A stretch of DNA of 18,130 nt from JAHJDR01 sp964526915 (lineage in GTDB: Bacteria > UBA10199 > JADGCS01), in NCBI GenBank assembly GCA_964526915.1, contig CAZGMS010000168.1, forward strand, positions 1-18,130, read 5' to 3'. This document shows, one piece after another, positions 1 to 7,199 of the stretch. Each line of letters starts with the position of its first letter. The stretch's first letter is position 1. A program made the position numbers and the translations under genes. Under the pieces are notes generated by a model. That model ran no database searches. It had not been told where the DNA came from and saw only the letters and a list, made by a program, of their open reading frames with translations.

Positions 1-112
1 CTCATCTTCCTTGTCTCGGCTACGAATCATGGTTTTTCGTAACGAACATAGTTTTTAGAGGTCCCCTTAAGCAGAAATGTTAAAAATGCATTGCCTTCCT
101 AAGTGAATGTCA

Positions 113-574
113 TCAATGATGATATTTTTCCCCACCCAGAATGGTGAATGCGCGGTAGGTCTGTTCCAACAAAACAATGCGGGCCAGTTCGTGTGGCAGG
201 GTGAATTCGGATAGTTTGAGCTTGACGTTTGCCTTGTGCAAAACCTCTTCCCCCAAGCCATAAGCGCCGCCGACCACAAAGACAACGCGCTGATGACTGT
301 TTCGCCACTGTGCGATGTTTTTCGCAAAAGCAACCGAGCCAGGCGCTTGGCCTCTCTCATCACAGACCACCAAGAAATCTGAAGGGGTTAGTTTGGACAC
401 GATGGTTTGTGTTTCTTTTTTGTTTTTTAGGAGAATGTTTTTGTCGCCACTGTCCTTGAGCGTGATGAGTTGTGTGGCTGTGTAATGGGCAATGCGTTTG
501 TGATACTCAAGCTCCAAGGCACAACAGGATTTGTTTTTTGGGGAGCCAATAAAAATAAAGTCCAGATTTTTCAT
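113..574 (-). CDS. rlmH: 23S rRNA (pseudouridine1915-N3)-methyltransferase RlmH
   Basis: A 153-residue SPOUT-class methyltransferase. The family uses S-adenosylmethionine to methylate pseudouridine 1915 in helix 69 of 23S rRNA, acting on assembled 70S ribosomes in the cytoplasm. Seen in the sequence: CDERG at residues 71-75, the glycine-rich AdoMet loop FVVGGAYGLGEE at 99-110, and the strongly conserved tail from LPHELAR (126-132) through LLEQTYRAF to the terminal GGEKYHH. Length matches the family norm of about 155 residues, so it is complete. The ATG at 574 has only a weak ribosome binding site (ACGAG). It lies downstream of nrdJ on the same strand, 204 bases away and separated by a repeat, so co-transcription is uncertain. 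Identity is near certain from the C-terminal signature. The 112 bases between its stop codon and the left window edge hold no gene I can support. Confidence 0.96.
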   Translation of the reverse strand: MKNLDFIFIGSPKNKSCCALELEYHKRIAHYTATQLITLKDSGDKNILLKNKKETQTIVSKLTPSDFLVVCDERGQAPGSVAFAKNIAQWRNSHQRVVFVVGGAYGLGEEVLHKANVKLKLSEFTLPHELARIVLLEQTYRAFTILGGEKYHH

Positions 575-642
575 AACTCGTTGAGCGTGGATCGCTTGTG
601 CCCTTTTGGGTATGAATCATACGAGGAATGAAAGGGCGAACG

Positions 643-750
643 CCATCCCAGCGTACGCCGGGATCCATGTTGTCGATAATTCTAGATCCCTGTTTTGGTT
701 CGACTTCGCTCACCACCCTGAGCGCCTGTCGAAGGGTCGCAGGGATGACA
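643..750. repeat. composite palindromic intergenic repeat between nrdJ and rlmH
   Basis: The outer ends mirror each other (CATCCC at 644-649, GGGATG at 742-747). Inside are two palindromes. One is a near-perfect 20-mer at 645-664 centred on GCGTACGC. The other is an interrupted hairpin at 699-733: TTCGAC (699-704) and CGCTCA (707-712) pair with TGAGCG (719-724) and GTCGAA (728-733) around a CCACCC loop. Elements of this style (ATCCC..GCG..GGGAT and TTCGAC..GTCGAA palindromes) are familiar as dispersed intergenic repeats in many proteobacterial genomes. Dispersal in this genome cannot be tested from one copy. It follows the nrdJ stop codon and may also act as a transcript-end hairpin, but neither strand shows a clear T-run after the stem. 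A small separate palindrome, GTATGA-a-TCATAC, lies at 610-622. Confidence 0.75.
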
Positions 751-752
751 AA

Positions 753-780
753 TCGATTTACGATTCACGATCCACGAGTC
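753..780. repeat. heptamer-phased direct repeat abutting the nrdJ stop codon
   Basis: Four consecutive 7-base units can be read: TCGATTT, ACGATTC, ACGATCC, ACGAGTC. The last unit runs into the nrdJ stop codon (reverse complement of 779-781), so on the coding strand the repeat begins at the stop. A longer heptamer-phased element sits at 15967-16070. The units are degenerate, which suggests an old repeat or one held by phase rather than exact sequence. No function is known to me. Confidence 0.6.
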
Positions 781-3700
781 ATGAACACCCCGTCGTGGCG
801 CCGCACGAATTGCATTTTAAGCAAGAACCGTTGCGCACCAGGGTGAACTGCCCGCAATCGGGACAAGGATCACCTTCATACCCTTTGAGTTTGGCCTCTA
901 CGTGTCGGCTTGAACGTGCTGGTATTTTTTTGTTGCCTGTAGAAACAGTCGTGACAGGTGCGGTCGCGTGCAAAACAGGTTGCGAGGTGACCTCTTGCAT
1001 CCCCCCCGCCGTGCTGATGGGAAGCTCTTTAGGCATGACATTGGCTTTTTCTTTGCCCTGGGCATCGTAATCGATGGTTTCGTCAAGCTCACCCACGTTT
1101 TTGACCGAAGTATTGCGCATGTCCTCGGGAGTGATGTGCACCAGGTCGTAACGACCCAGATAGTTCATGGCCAAATCCCTGAAGATGCAGTCGATGACGG
1201 ATGTGGCCATTTTGATGTTGTCGTGTCCTTTGACCATGCCGTTGGGTTCGAAACGTGTGAACGTGAAGGCCTCGACATATTCTTCGAGCGGGACGCCATA
1301 TTGCAAGCCAATCGATATGCCGATGGCAAAACAGTTCATCAGGGAACGGAACGCGGCACCTTCCTTGTGCATGTCGAGAAAGATTTCGCCCAGTGACCCA
1401 TCCTCAAACTCGCCGGTACGCAAATACACCTTGTGTCCGCCCACGTCCGCCTTTTGAGTGTACCCAGCTCGCCGGTTGGGGAGCACGCGTCGTTTCGACA
1501 GATAGCGATACACGATTTTTTCGGCGATTTCTTTGATGGAAGGTTGTTTGTTTGGGGTTTCTTCCTTGCTCTCCTCGATGTTCTCAAAGATTTCGGCGGC
1601 CACTGAATTGAGAGGCTGGGAAAGCTTGGAACCATCGCGATAAATGGCGTTGGCCTTGAGCATGAGTCCCCAGGATTTAAAATAAATGCGGCTGATGTCT
1701 TCGATGGTCGCATCGTTGGGCATGTTGATGGTTTTGGAAATGGCTCCCGAGATGAAAGGTTGTGCCGCGGCCATCATCTCGACGTGAGCATCCGCCGAAA
1801 TGAAGCGCGTGCCGTAACGACCACACTTGCTGGCACAGTCGAAAACGGGATAATGCTTGGGATCAATATGGGGCGCCTTCTCTACAGTCATGGTGCCACA
1901 ACAGTAGTTGTTGGCCCGTTCAATATCCTGATCCGTGAACCCCAGTTGTTTGAGCAGATTGAAGCTGGGTTCGTTATACTGTTTTGGGTCAAGTTTGAGA
2001 TCGCGTTTGAAAAAGGTCTCGCCCAAAGTGAATTTGTTGAACACGAACGTGATGTCGAAGGCCTGCGTGAGTGCGATTTCGAGTTTTTCCAGAGCGTCCG
2101 CAGTGAAGCCTTTTTCCGTCAGTGTTTTGTGATTGATGGCTGGTGCGGATTTGAGGGTCCCTGTGCCACGGCAATAATTGACGATGTCCTGAATCTGGTT
2201 GTCTGTATAGCCCAATTTTTTCAGTGCGGGAGGAACAGATTCGTTGATGATTTTGAAATAACCGCCACCAGCGAGTTTTTTGAACTTGACCAAGGCGAAG
2301 TCCGGTTCGATGCCGGTGGTGTCGCAGTCCATGACCAGCCCAATGGTGCCCGTGGGTGCGATGACAGAAACCATGGCGTTGCGGAAACCGTATTTTTCTC
2401 CCCCTTCCAAGGCGTGGTCCCAGGACTCTTTGGCTGCCTGCAACAGATCGGGCGGACAGTTTTTCTGATCGATGCCCTGAGGCAATATGGTGAGCATTTC
2501 GTACTCGTCGGAGGGGGCATCGTAGGCCACACGGCGGTGATTGCGAATCACGCGCAACATGTCTTCCTGGTTGCGGTAATATTTTTGGAAGGGACCAAGC
2601 TCTTTGGCCATTTCGGCGGAGGTGGCATAGGCCTCGCCGGTGAGCAAGGCTGTGATGGCGCCTGTGATGGCAACGGCTTCTTTACTGCCGTAGGCAAGTC
2701 CCATGCGCATGAGCAGGGCACCCAGGTTGGCATAGCCCAGGCCGAGGGTTCGGAAATCAAAACTTTTTTGTGCAATGAGCTGTGAGGGAAATTGCGCCAT
2801 GAGGACCGAGATTTCCAGAATGATGGTCCAGAGGCGGGTTGCGTGTGCGAAATCCCTGATCTGAAAAGTCCCTTTTTGGGTGTCGTAAAAACTGACCAGA
2901 TTCAGGCTGGCCAAGTTGCACGCGGTATCGTCTAAAAACATGTACTCGCTACAGGGGTTGCTGGCATTGATCCGGCCGTCCTGGGGACAGGTGTGCCATT
3001 CATTGATGGCTGTGTCGAATTGTAAACCAGGGTCAGCACAGTTCCAGGCGGCGGAACAGATCTGTTCCCACAATTCCTTGGCCTTGATTGTTTTGATGTT
3101 CTCACCGGTGATTCTTCCCTTGAGGGAAAAATCCGCATTTTCTCGAACGGCATTCATGAAGTCGTTGTTCACGCGCACCGTGTTGTTGGAATTCTGACCC
3201 GATACCGTCGCGTACGCATCGGAATTCCAGTCGACGTTGTATTCGGCAAAATCAAGGCTCGTAAAACCCTGTCTGGCAAACTGAATCACGCGAAGAATGT
3301 AATTTTGTGGCACCTGTTGCGATCTGGCATCACGAACGGCCAACCCCAATTCTTTGTTTTTCAACGGATCGAAGCGGTCGTTTTTGAGTTCCTTGTTTTG
3401 ACAGGCCTTCATGATTTGACTGAGGGCCTTTCGGATGACTTGTGATCCGGTGACGAGGCAGGCGACCTTTTGTTCTTCGACGACCTTCCAGTTGACAAAC
3501 TCCTGCACGTCGGGGTGGTCTACGTCGACAATGACCATTTTGGCCGCGCGACGTGTTGTGCCGCCAGATTTAATAGCCCCTGCCGCGGCATCGCCGATTT
3601 TTAAAAAACTCATGAGACCGGAAGACCTGCCGCCGCCTGACAGGCTCTCGCCTTTAGCGCGCAGAGAAGAAAAATTGGTGCCTGTACCGGAACCATATTT

Positions 3701-4327
3701 GAAAAGGCGGGCTTCTTTGATCCAGAGGTCCATGATGCCGCCGTCGTTGACGAGGTCATCCGAGATGGATTGGATGAAACACGCGTGTGGCTGAGGACGT
3801 TCGTAGGCACTTGTTGATTTGGCGAGCTCTTTTGTTTTGGGATCGACGTAGAAGTGGCCTTGACTGGGGCCGTTGATTCCGTAGGCAAAGTGTAAGCCCG
3901 TGTTGAACCATTGTGGGCTGTTGGGCGCGGCCATCTGATTGGCCAACATGAAAGCTGTTTCGTCATAGAAGGCCTGCGCGTCCTCTTTGGTATCGAAATA
4001 TTTAAATTTTTCACCCCAAAAACGCCAACACCCGGCCAGACGATGGAAAATCTGGCGCGCGTCTTTTTCGGCTCCGGTTTTTTGTCGGGAGTTTTCCGCC
4101 AGTTGTAATTGACCGTTTTCCTGATCGAGGGGGACCCCCGCCTTTCGAAAATATTTTTGAACCAATACTTCGGTTGCGACCTGAGACCAAGACTCAGGAA
4201 CAGACACGTCGTCAGCGTAAAAGGCGACAGAACCATCAGGATTTTTAATCTCACAGGTTCGTTTTACAAACTTCAGATTTTGATAAGGAGACTCACCTTT
4301 TTTTGTAAATAGTCTTTTGATTTTCAT
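779..4327 (-). CDS. nrdJ: adenosylcobalamin-dependent (class II) ribonucleoside-diphosphate reductase, long form
   Basis: Reduces ribonucleotides to deoxyribonucleotides, using cobalamin to generate the thiyl radical, so it needs no oxygen and no separate radical subunit. The 1182 residues are within the range of the long NrdJ forms. Seen: PNSPQWFNTG (135-144); HACF with Cys183; the substrate loop region SGTGTNFSSL (213-222); NPCSE (457-461), giving the expected Asn457, thiyl Cys459 and Glu461; Cys470 as the likely redox partner of Cys183; and a PTGTIG phosphate loop further on. The tail is cysteine-rich (CPDCG...CLKCNSCG...GCS), fitting the C-terminal thiol shuttle or zinc-ribbon end of this family. 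I see no N-terminal ATP-cone, so allosteric activity control may be absent. The ATG at 4327 has a G-rich ribosome binding site (GGGGGG) 10 bases upstream. Two NrdR boxes lie 116 bases upstream. Role assignments for the cysteines are by analogy. Confidence 0.96.
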   Translation of the reverse strand: MKIKRLFTKKGESPYQNLKFVKRTCEIKNPDGSVAFYADDVSVPESWSQVATEVLVQKYFRKAGVPLDQENGQLQLAENSRQKTGAEKDARQIFHRLAGCWRFWGEKFKYFDTKEDAQAFYDETAFMLANQMAAPNSPQWFNTGLHFAYGINGPSQGHFYVDPKTKELAKSTSAYERPQPHACFIQSISDDLVNDGGIMDLWIKEARLFKYGSGTGTNFSSLRAKGESLSGGGRSSGLMSFLKIGDAAAGAIKSGGTTRRAAKMVIVDVDHPDVQEFVNWKVVEEQKVACLVTGSQVIRKALSQIMKACQNKELKNDRFDPLKNKELGLAVRDARSQQVPQNYILRVIQFARQGFTSLDFAEYNVDWNSDAYATVSGQNSNNTVRVNNDFMNAVRENADFSLKGRITGENIKTIKAKELWEQICSAAWNCADPGLQFDTAINEWHTCPQDGRINASNPCSEYMFLDDTACNLASLNLVSFYDTQKGTFQIRDFAHATRLWTIILEISVLMAQFPSQLIAQKSFDFRTLGLGYANLGALLMRMGLAYGSKEAVAITGAITALLTGEAYATSAEMAKELGPFQKYYRNQEDMLRVIRNHRRVAYDAPSDEYEMLTILPQGIDQKNCPPDLLQAAKESWDHALEGGEKYGFRNAMVSVIAPTGTIGLVMDCDTTGIEPDFALVKFKKLAGGGYFKIINESVPPALKKLGYTDNQIQDIVNYCRGTGTLKSAPAINHKTLTEKGFTADALEKLEIALTQAFDITFVFNKFTLGETFFKRDLKLDPKQYNEPSFNLLKQLGFTDQDIERANNYCCGTMTVEKAPHIDPKHYPVFDCASKCGRYGTRFISADAHVEMMAAAQPFISGAISKTINMPNDATIEDISRIYFKSWGLMLKANAIYRDGSKLSQPLNSVAAEIFENIEESKEETPNKQPSIKEIAEKIVYRYLSKRRVLPNRRAGYTQKADVGGHKVYLRTGEFEDGSLGEIFLDMHKEGAAFRSLMNCFAIGISIGLQYGVPLEEYVEAFTFTRFEPNGMVKGHDNIKMATSVIDCIFRDLAMNYLGRYDLVHITPEDMRNTSVKNVGELDETIDYDAQGKEKANVMPKELPISTAGGMQEVTSQPVLHATAPVTTVSTGNKKIPARSSRHVEAKLKGYEGDPCPDCGQFTLVRNGSCLKCNSCGATTGCS

Positions 4328-4438
4328 ATTTTTAACGCCCCCCAGCTCGATGTCCTACGACCTAAAAACCACAATTCAGCAGCTGCTTTAGGATAAGAAG
4401 AAGAAAAGAAGCCAAATGATAACATGTACATAAATGTC

Positions 4439-4447
4439 TTATCCACA
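4439..4447 (+). promoter_or_regulatory. DnaA box overlapping the first NrdR box
   Basis: TTATCCACA is an exact match to the strong DnaA-binding consensus. It lies in the nrdJ control region, sharing its last five bases with the first NrdR box. DnaA control of ribonucleotide reductase genes is established in E. coli (nrdAB). Here it is inferred from sequence only. An exact 9-mer on either strand is expected about 0.14 times by chance in a window this size, so position is what makes it notable. Confidence 0.5.
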
Positions 4448-4490
4448 ACATATAGTGCAACATTGGGCATTAAACCACAATATATTGTGG
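4443..4490 (-). promoter_or_regulatory. tandem NrdR boxes controlling nrdJ
   Basis: Box 1 (4443-4458, CCACAACATATAGTGC) and box 2 (4475-4490, CCACAATATATTGTGG, a perfect palindrome that extends to 18 bp at 4474-4491) both match the NrdR consensus acaCwAtATaTwGtgt. In the central 10-mer, box 1 differs at one position and box 2 at none. Start-to-start spacing is exactly 32 bp, or three helical turns, as is typical of NrdR box pairs. NrdR is the ATP/dATP-sensing repressor of ribonucleotide reductase genes. The pair lies 116-163 bases upstream of the nrdJ ATG on its coding side. The nrdR gene itself is not in the window. The plus-strand aminotransferase starts more than 320 bases away and is a less likely target. 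Confidence 0.9.
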
Positions 4491-4815
4491 TCGACAACAG
4501 TTTTAATAAAAAAAATCTAACCGCATGAAATCTTGTTTTCTTTCTTTGACGCAACACGTCATTGTTGTCGCGCTCAAAGTGACAGGACAGAAAAACAACA
4601 AAAATATCTTATGGTTATAAGACAACACCTTTTTTGTATTGACGTCTTTTACGAATCGTATCCCTCTGTTATTTTTGAACAAAAACCCAAAAATGTCTAA
4701 TTGCCATGGAATCACAAATGAATCTACATCGTTAGCGGGTTAATGATCTTGTTGTGAATGTTTGCAATTATTGTGTGTTCATTGATATGAGGCGTCAGAT
4801 TCTTGGGGATTTTAT
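4491..4815. other. AT-rich divergent intergenic region upstream of the aminotransferase
   Basis: This is the remainder of the 488-base gap between divergent nrdJ and the aminotransferase gene. I see no convincing gene: the minus-strand ORFs here are short, lack domain signatures and would cross the nrdJ control region. It holds small inverted repeats. One is an interrupted hairpin at 4544-4579: CTTTGA and CAACA on the left, TGTTG and TCAAAG on the right, loop CGTCAT. The others are CTTAT-ggtt-ATAAG at 4608-4621 and TACGA-a-TCGTA around 4650-4660. The aminotransferase promoter should be here, but no -35/-10 pair is good enough to call. Confidence 0.4.
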
Positions 4816-6027
4816 ATGAAACAACTTGCGCAACGAATGAACGCCATTCAACCTTCGCCCACACTGGTTATTGACGCACGAGCCAAGGAGCTGAAGGCAC
4901 AGGGAAAAAATGTTATCAATTTTGGCGTGGGTGAACCTGATTTCGAAACGCCAGCGCACATCAGGGAAGCCGCCAAGAGGGCCATTGATGAGGGCAAGAC
5001 GAGGTACACACCAGTGGCGGGCACCGTGTCCCTAAAAAAAACCGTCATGGAAAAATTGCGAAGAGAAAACAATCTTCACTACACGACCGATGAAATCATC
5101 ATTACCAATGGCGGCAAACATGCGCTGTTTCAAATTTTCATGGCCCTCGTGGACGAGGGAGACGAAGTCATTGTTCCCTCTCCCTATTGGGTGAGTTATC
5201 CCGACCAGATTCGTGTTTTTGGCGGACGACCGGTCATCATCCCCACAACAGACAAAACCAATTTTAAAATCACCAGCGCGGAGCTGGAAGCGACCATCAC
5301 AAACAAGACGATTGCCTTTGTACTCAACAGCCCCAGCAACCCCACGGGGGCGGCCTATCATCCCGATGAACTCAGGGCGCTGGCCGCAGTCTGTCAGAAT
5401 AAAGGAGTGTACATCATTTCTGACGAAATTTATGAACACATTGTGTTTGATGATTTTTCCGTCACCAGCATCGCATCCCTGTCCCCGCAAAGCAAGCAGA
5501 TGACGATCATTGCCAACGGGGCCTCCAAATGTTATGCGATGACGGGGTGGCGCATGGGTTTCGCGGCAGGGCCGGCACACATCATCAATGCCATGAGCAA
5601 GGCGCAGGGGCAGTCGACCTCGAACGTGTGTTCCATTACGCAAGCGGCCTGTGAGGAGGCGTACGGAGGACCACAACAAGCCATCAAGGAAATGGTGTGC
5701 GCTTTCCAGGAAAGACGTGATCACATTGTCGCTGCGCTCAACAGACTCCCGGGTGTGACCTGCAAACAGCCGAAGGGCGCGTTTTATGTTTTTCCCAATA
5801 TTTCGGGTTTGATGGGCAGACAAACCAGCCGGGGACCAAAACTCAACACTTCGCAGGAATTTTGCATGCACCTGCTGGAAGAATATGGTGTGGCCACCGT
5901 GCCGGGCTCGGCCTTTGGGTGTGAAAATTACTTCCGCATCAGTTATGCGACCAGCTTGGAAGAAATCAAAGAAGGCATGAATCGTATCAGTCAACTGGTG
6001 CAAGATTTAACAAAGGGGCACTTCTAA
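4816..6027 (+). CDS. aspC: pyridoxal-phosphate aspartate aminotransferase (class I, subgroup Ib type)
   Basis: A 403-residue cytosolic fold-type I PLP enzyme, most likely transferring the amino group between aspartate and 2-oxoglutarate. Seen: GVGEPDF (37-43); substrate/cofactor loop SPYWVSY (122-128) with Trp125; NPTG (175-178) with Asn175; SDEIYEH with Asp203 and Tyr206; the Schiff-base motif SKCYAMTGWR with Lys238; and FRISYA with Arg374, which binds the substrate alpha-carboxylate. The short N-terminus and 'GVGEPDF' are typical of the Ib group (Thermus and Bacillus aspartate aminotransferases) rather than E. coli AspC. Exact substrate range (aspartate, prephenate, aromatic) cannot be told from sequence alone. 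The ATG at 4816 follows a GGGGA ribosome binding site 7 bases upstream. It is the first of three same-strand genes. Confidence 0.93.
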   Translation: MKQLAQRMNAIQPSPTLVIDARAKELKAQGKNVINFGVGEPDFETPAHIREAAKRAIDEGKTRYTPVAGTVSLKKTVMEKLRRENNLHYTTDEIIITNGGKHALFQIFMALVDEGDEVIVPSPYWVSYPDQIRVFGGRPVIIPTTDKTNFKITSAELEATITNKTIAFVLNSPSNPTGAAYHPDELRALAAVCQNKGVYIISDEIYEHIVFDDFSVTSIASLSPQSKQMTIIANGASKCYAMTGWRMGFAAGPAHIINAMSKAQGQSTSNVCSITQAACEEAYGGPQQAIKEMVCAFQERRDHIVAALNRLPGVTCKQPKGAFYVFPNISGLMGRQTSRGPKLNTSQEFCMHLLEEYGVATVPGSAFGCENYFRISYATSLEEIKEGMNRISQLVQDLTKGHF

Positions 6028-6066
6028 GTACGATGATAGTATTTAGAGGTGTTCGAGGATTTCTCG

Positions 6067-6102
6067 CTGTCGGTTTCTGGTTGTTTTTACGACCAGAGAC
6101 AG
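6067..6102 (+). other. hairpin in the aminotransferase-aldolase gap
   Basis: CTGTC and TCTGGT on the left pair with ACCAGA and GACAG on the right, with a 4-base bulge on the left side and a T-rich loop. There is no T-run after the stem, so it is not a standard intrinsic terminator. It lies between the two genes, 24 bases before the aldolase ATG. It could be an mRNA-processing or leader structure, or chance. Confidence 0.3.
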
Positions 6103-6125
6103 AAGGCTTTGAATGGAGTCAAAAC

Positions 6126-7178
6126 ATGAATCACGAAAAACTCATTGAACTGTTAGGAAAAGATGCCGACACCCTCTTGGGACATCAGGCGAAAGTGAGT
6201 CGGGAGATGTTGTCTCTGCCAGGACCCGATTACATCGATAGGGTTTTCATGCAAACGGATCGCAACCCGCAGGTTCTGCGTTCCCTACAACAGATTTTGC
6301 TGACAGGCCGCTTGGGCAGGACAGGGTACGTATCGATCCTGCCGGTGGATCAAGGGATTGAGCACAGCGCAGGCGCCTCGTTTGCTCCAAACCCCATTTA
6401 TTTTGACCCCGAAAACATCGTCAAACTGGCCATCGAAGGTGGCTGCAACGCTGTGGCCACAACCTTTGGTGCCTTCGGTTCCATCGCGCGCAAGTACGCG
6501 CACAAGATTCCCTTCATCGTCAAAATCAATCACAACGAATTCATCAGCTACCCCAACAGGTTCGATCAGATCATGTTTGGCAGTGTGGAAGAGGCCTGGC
6601 AATTGGGCGCGACGGCGGTGGGGGCCACTATCTATTTTGGTTCCGAAGAATCCACTCGCCAAATTCAAGAAGTCTCGCAGGCCTTTCAACTGGCGCATGA
6701 ATTGGGTCTGGTCACTGTGTTGTGGTGTTATCTGCGTAATCCCGAATTCAAAAAGGACAAAGACTACCATGTCGCGGCCGACCTCACGGGGCAGGCGAAC
6801 CACTTGGGTGTGACCATCGAAGCGGACATCATCAAACAGAAGTTGCCCGAAACCAATGGCGGTTACAATGTGCTCAAGTTTGGAAAAACACATGCCAAGG
6901 TTTACTCTGAGCTCTCCAGTGACCACCCCATCGATTTGTGCCGGTACCAGGTCCTCAACTGTTACGCTGGGCGATTGGGCCTGATCAACTCAGGTGGTGC
7001 CTCCAGCGGCGCGAGTGATTTGGCTGAGGCGGTCAAAACGGCCGTGATCAACAAGAGGGCTGGCGGGATGGGCCTGATTTCCGGTCGCAAAGCCTTTCAG
7101 AGACCGATGAAAGAAGGGGTTGAGATCCTGAATGCCATTCAGGATGTCTATTTGGACAAAGAAATCTCGATAGCATAA
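6126..7178 (+). CDS. fbaB: class I fructose-bisphosphate aldolase, FbaB/DhnA type
   Basis: Cleaves fructose 1,6-bisphosphate to glyceraldehyde 3-phosphate and dihydroxyacetone phosphate through a Schiff-base lysine, serving glycolysis or gluconeogenesis in the cytoplasm. From the ATG at 6126 the protein has 350 residues, the length I recall for E. coli FbaB, and it begins MNHEKLIELLGKDADTLL, collinear with that family. Seen: LPVDQGIEHSAGASF (72-86), VGATIYFGSEES (165-176), DLTGQANHL (219-227), then EADIIKQK, in which Lys237 is the likely Schiff-base lysine by analogy. The tail is VYLDKEISIA. The reading frame is open back to 6033, but the extra 31 residues are hydrophobic, unlike the family, and a GGAG ribosome binding site precedes 6126, so the shorter start is preferred. 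secA follows 21 bases later. Confidence 0.95.
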   Translation: MNHEKLIELLGKDADTLLGHQAKVSREMLSLPGPDYIDRVFMQTDRNPQVLRSLQQILLTGRLGRTGYVSILPVDQGIEHSAGASFAPNPIYFDPENIVKLAIEGGCNAVATTFGAFGSIARKYAHKIPFIVKINHNEFISYPNRFDQIMFGSVEEAWQLGATAVGATIYFGSEESTRQIQEVSQAFQLAHELGLVTVLWCYLRNPEFKKDKDYHVAADLTGQANHLGVTIEADIIKQKLPETNGGYNVLKFGKTHAKVYSELSSDHPIDLCRYQVLNCYAGRLGLINSGGASSGASDLAEAVKTAVINKRAGGMGLISGRKAFQRPMKEGVEILNAIQDVYLDKEISIA

Positions 7179-7199
7179 AGGGCTGAGGGTGTTTTTGCT

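Noticed and set aside
606..1070. 154-codon plus-strand frame over the nrdJ-rlmH gap and the nrdJ 3' end
   Set aside because: Half is a translation of the palindromic repeat and the rest is antisense to nrdJ.
1760..2785. 341-codon plus-strand open frame inside nrdJ
   Set aside because: It is antisense to a strongly conserved part of nrdJ, with no domain signature. It is best explained as a codon-bias shadow.
4324..4715. Two overlapping minus-strand frames in the nrdJ control region
   Set aside because: They cover the NrdR boxes or the AT-rich spacer, show no conserved-looking composition and have no supporting ribosome binding site.
5032..6003. 323-codon minus-strand open frame opposite the aminotransferase gene
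   Set aside because: It covers the conserved aminotransferase coding sequence, has no recognisable motif or ribosome binding site, and has low-complexity His/Arg-rich composition typical of an antisense shadow.
6033..6125. N-terminal extension of the aldolase starting at 6033
   Set aside because: The 31 extra residues are unlike the family. The 6126 start gives the family length of 350 residues and has a GGAG site.
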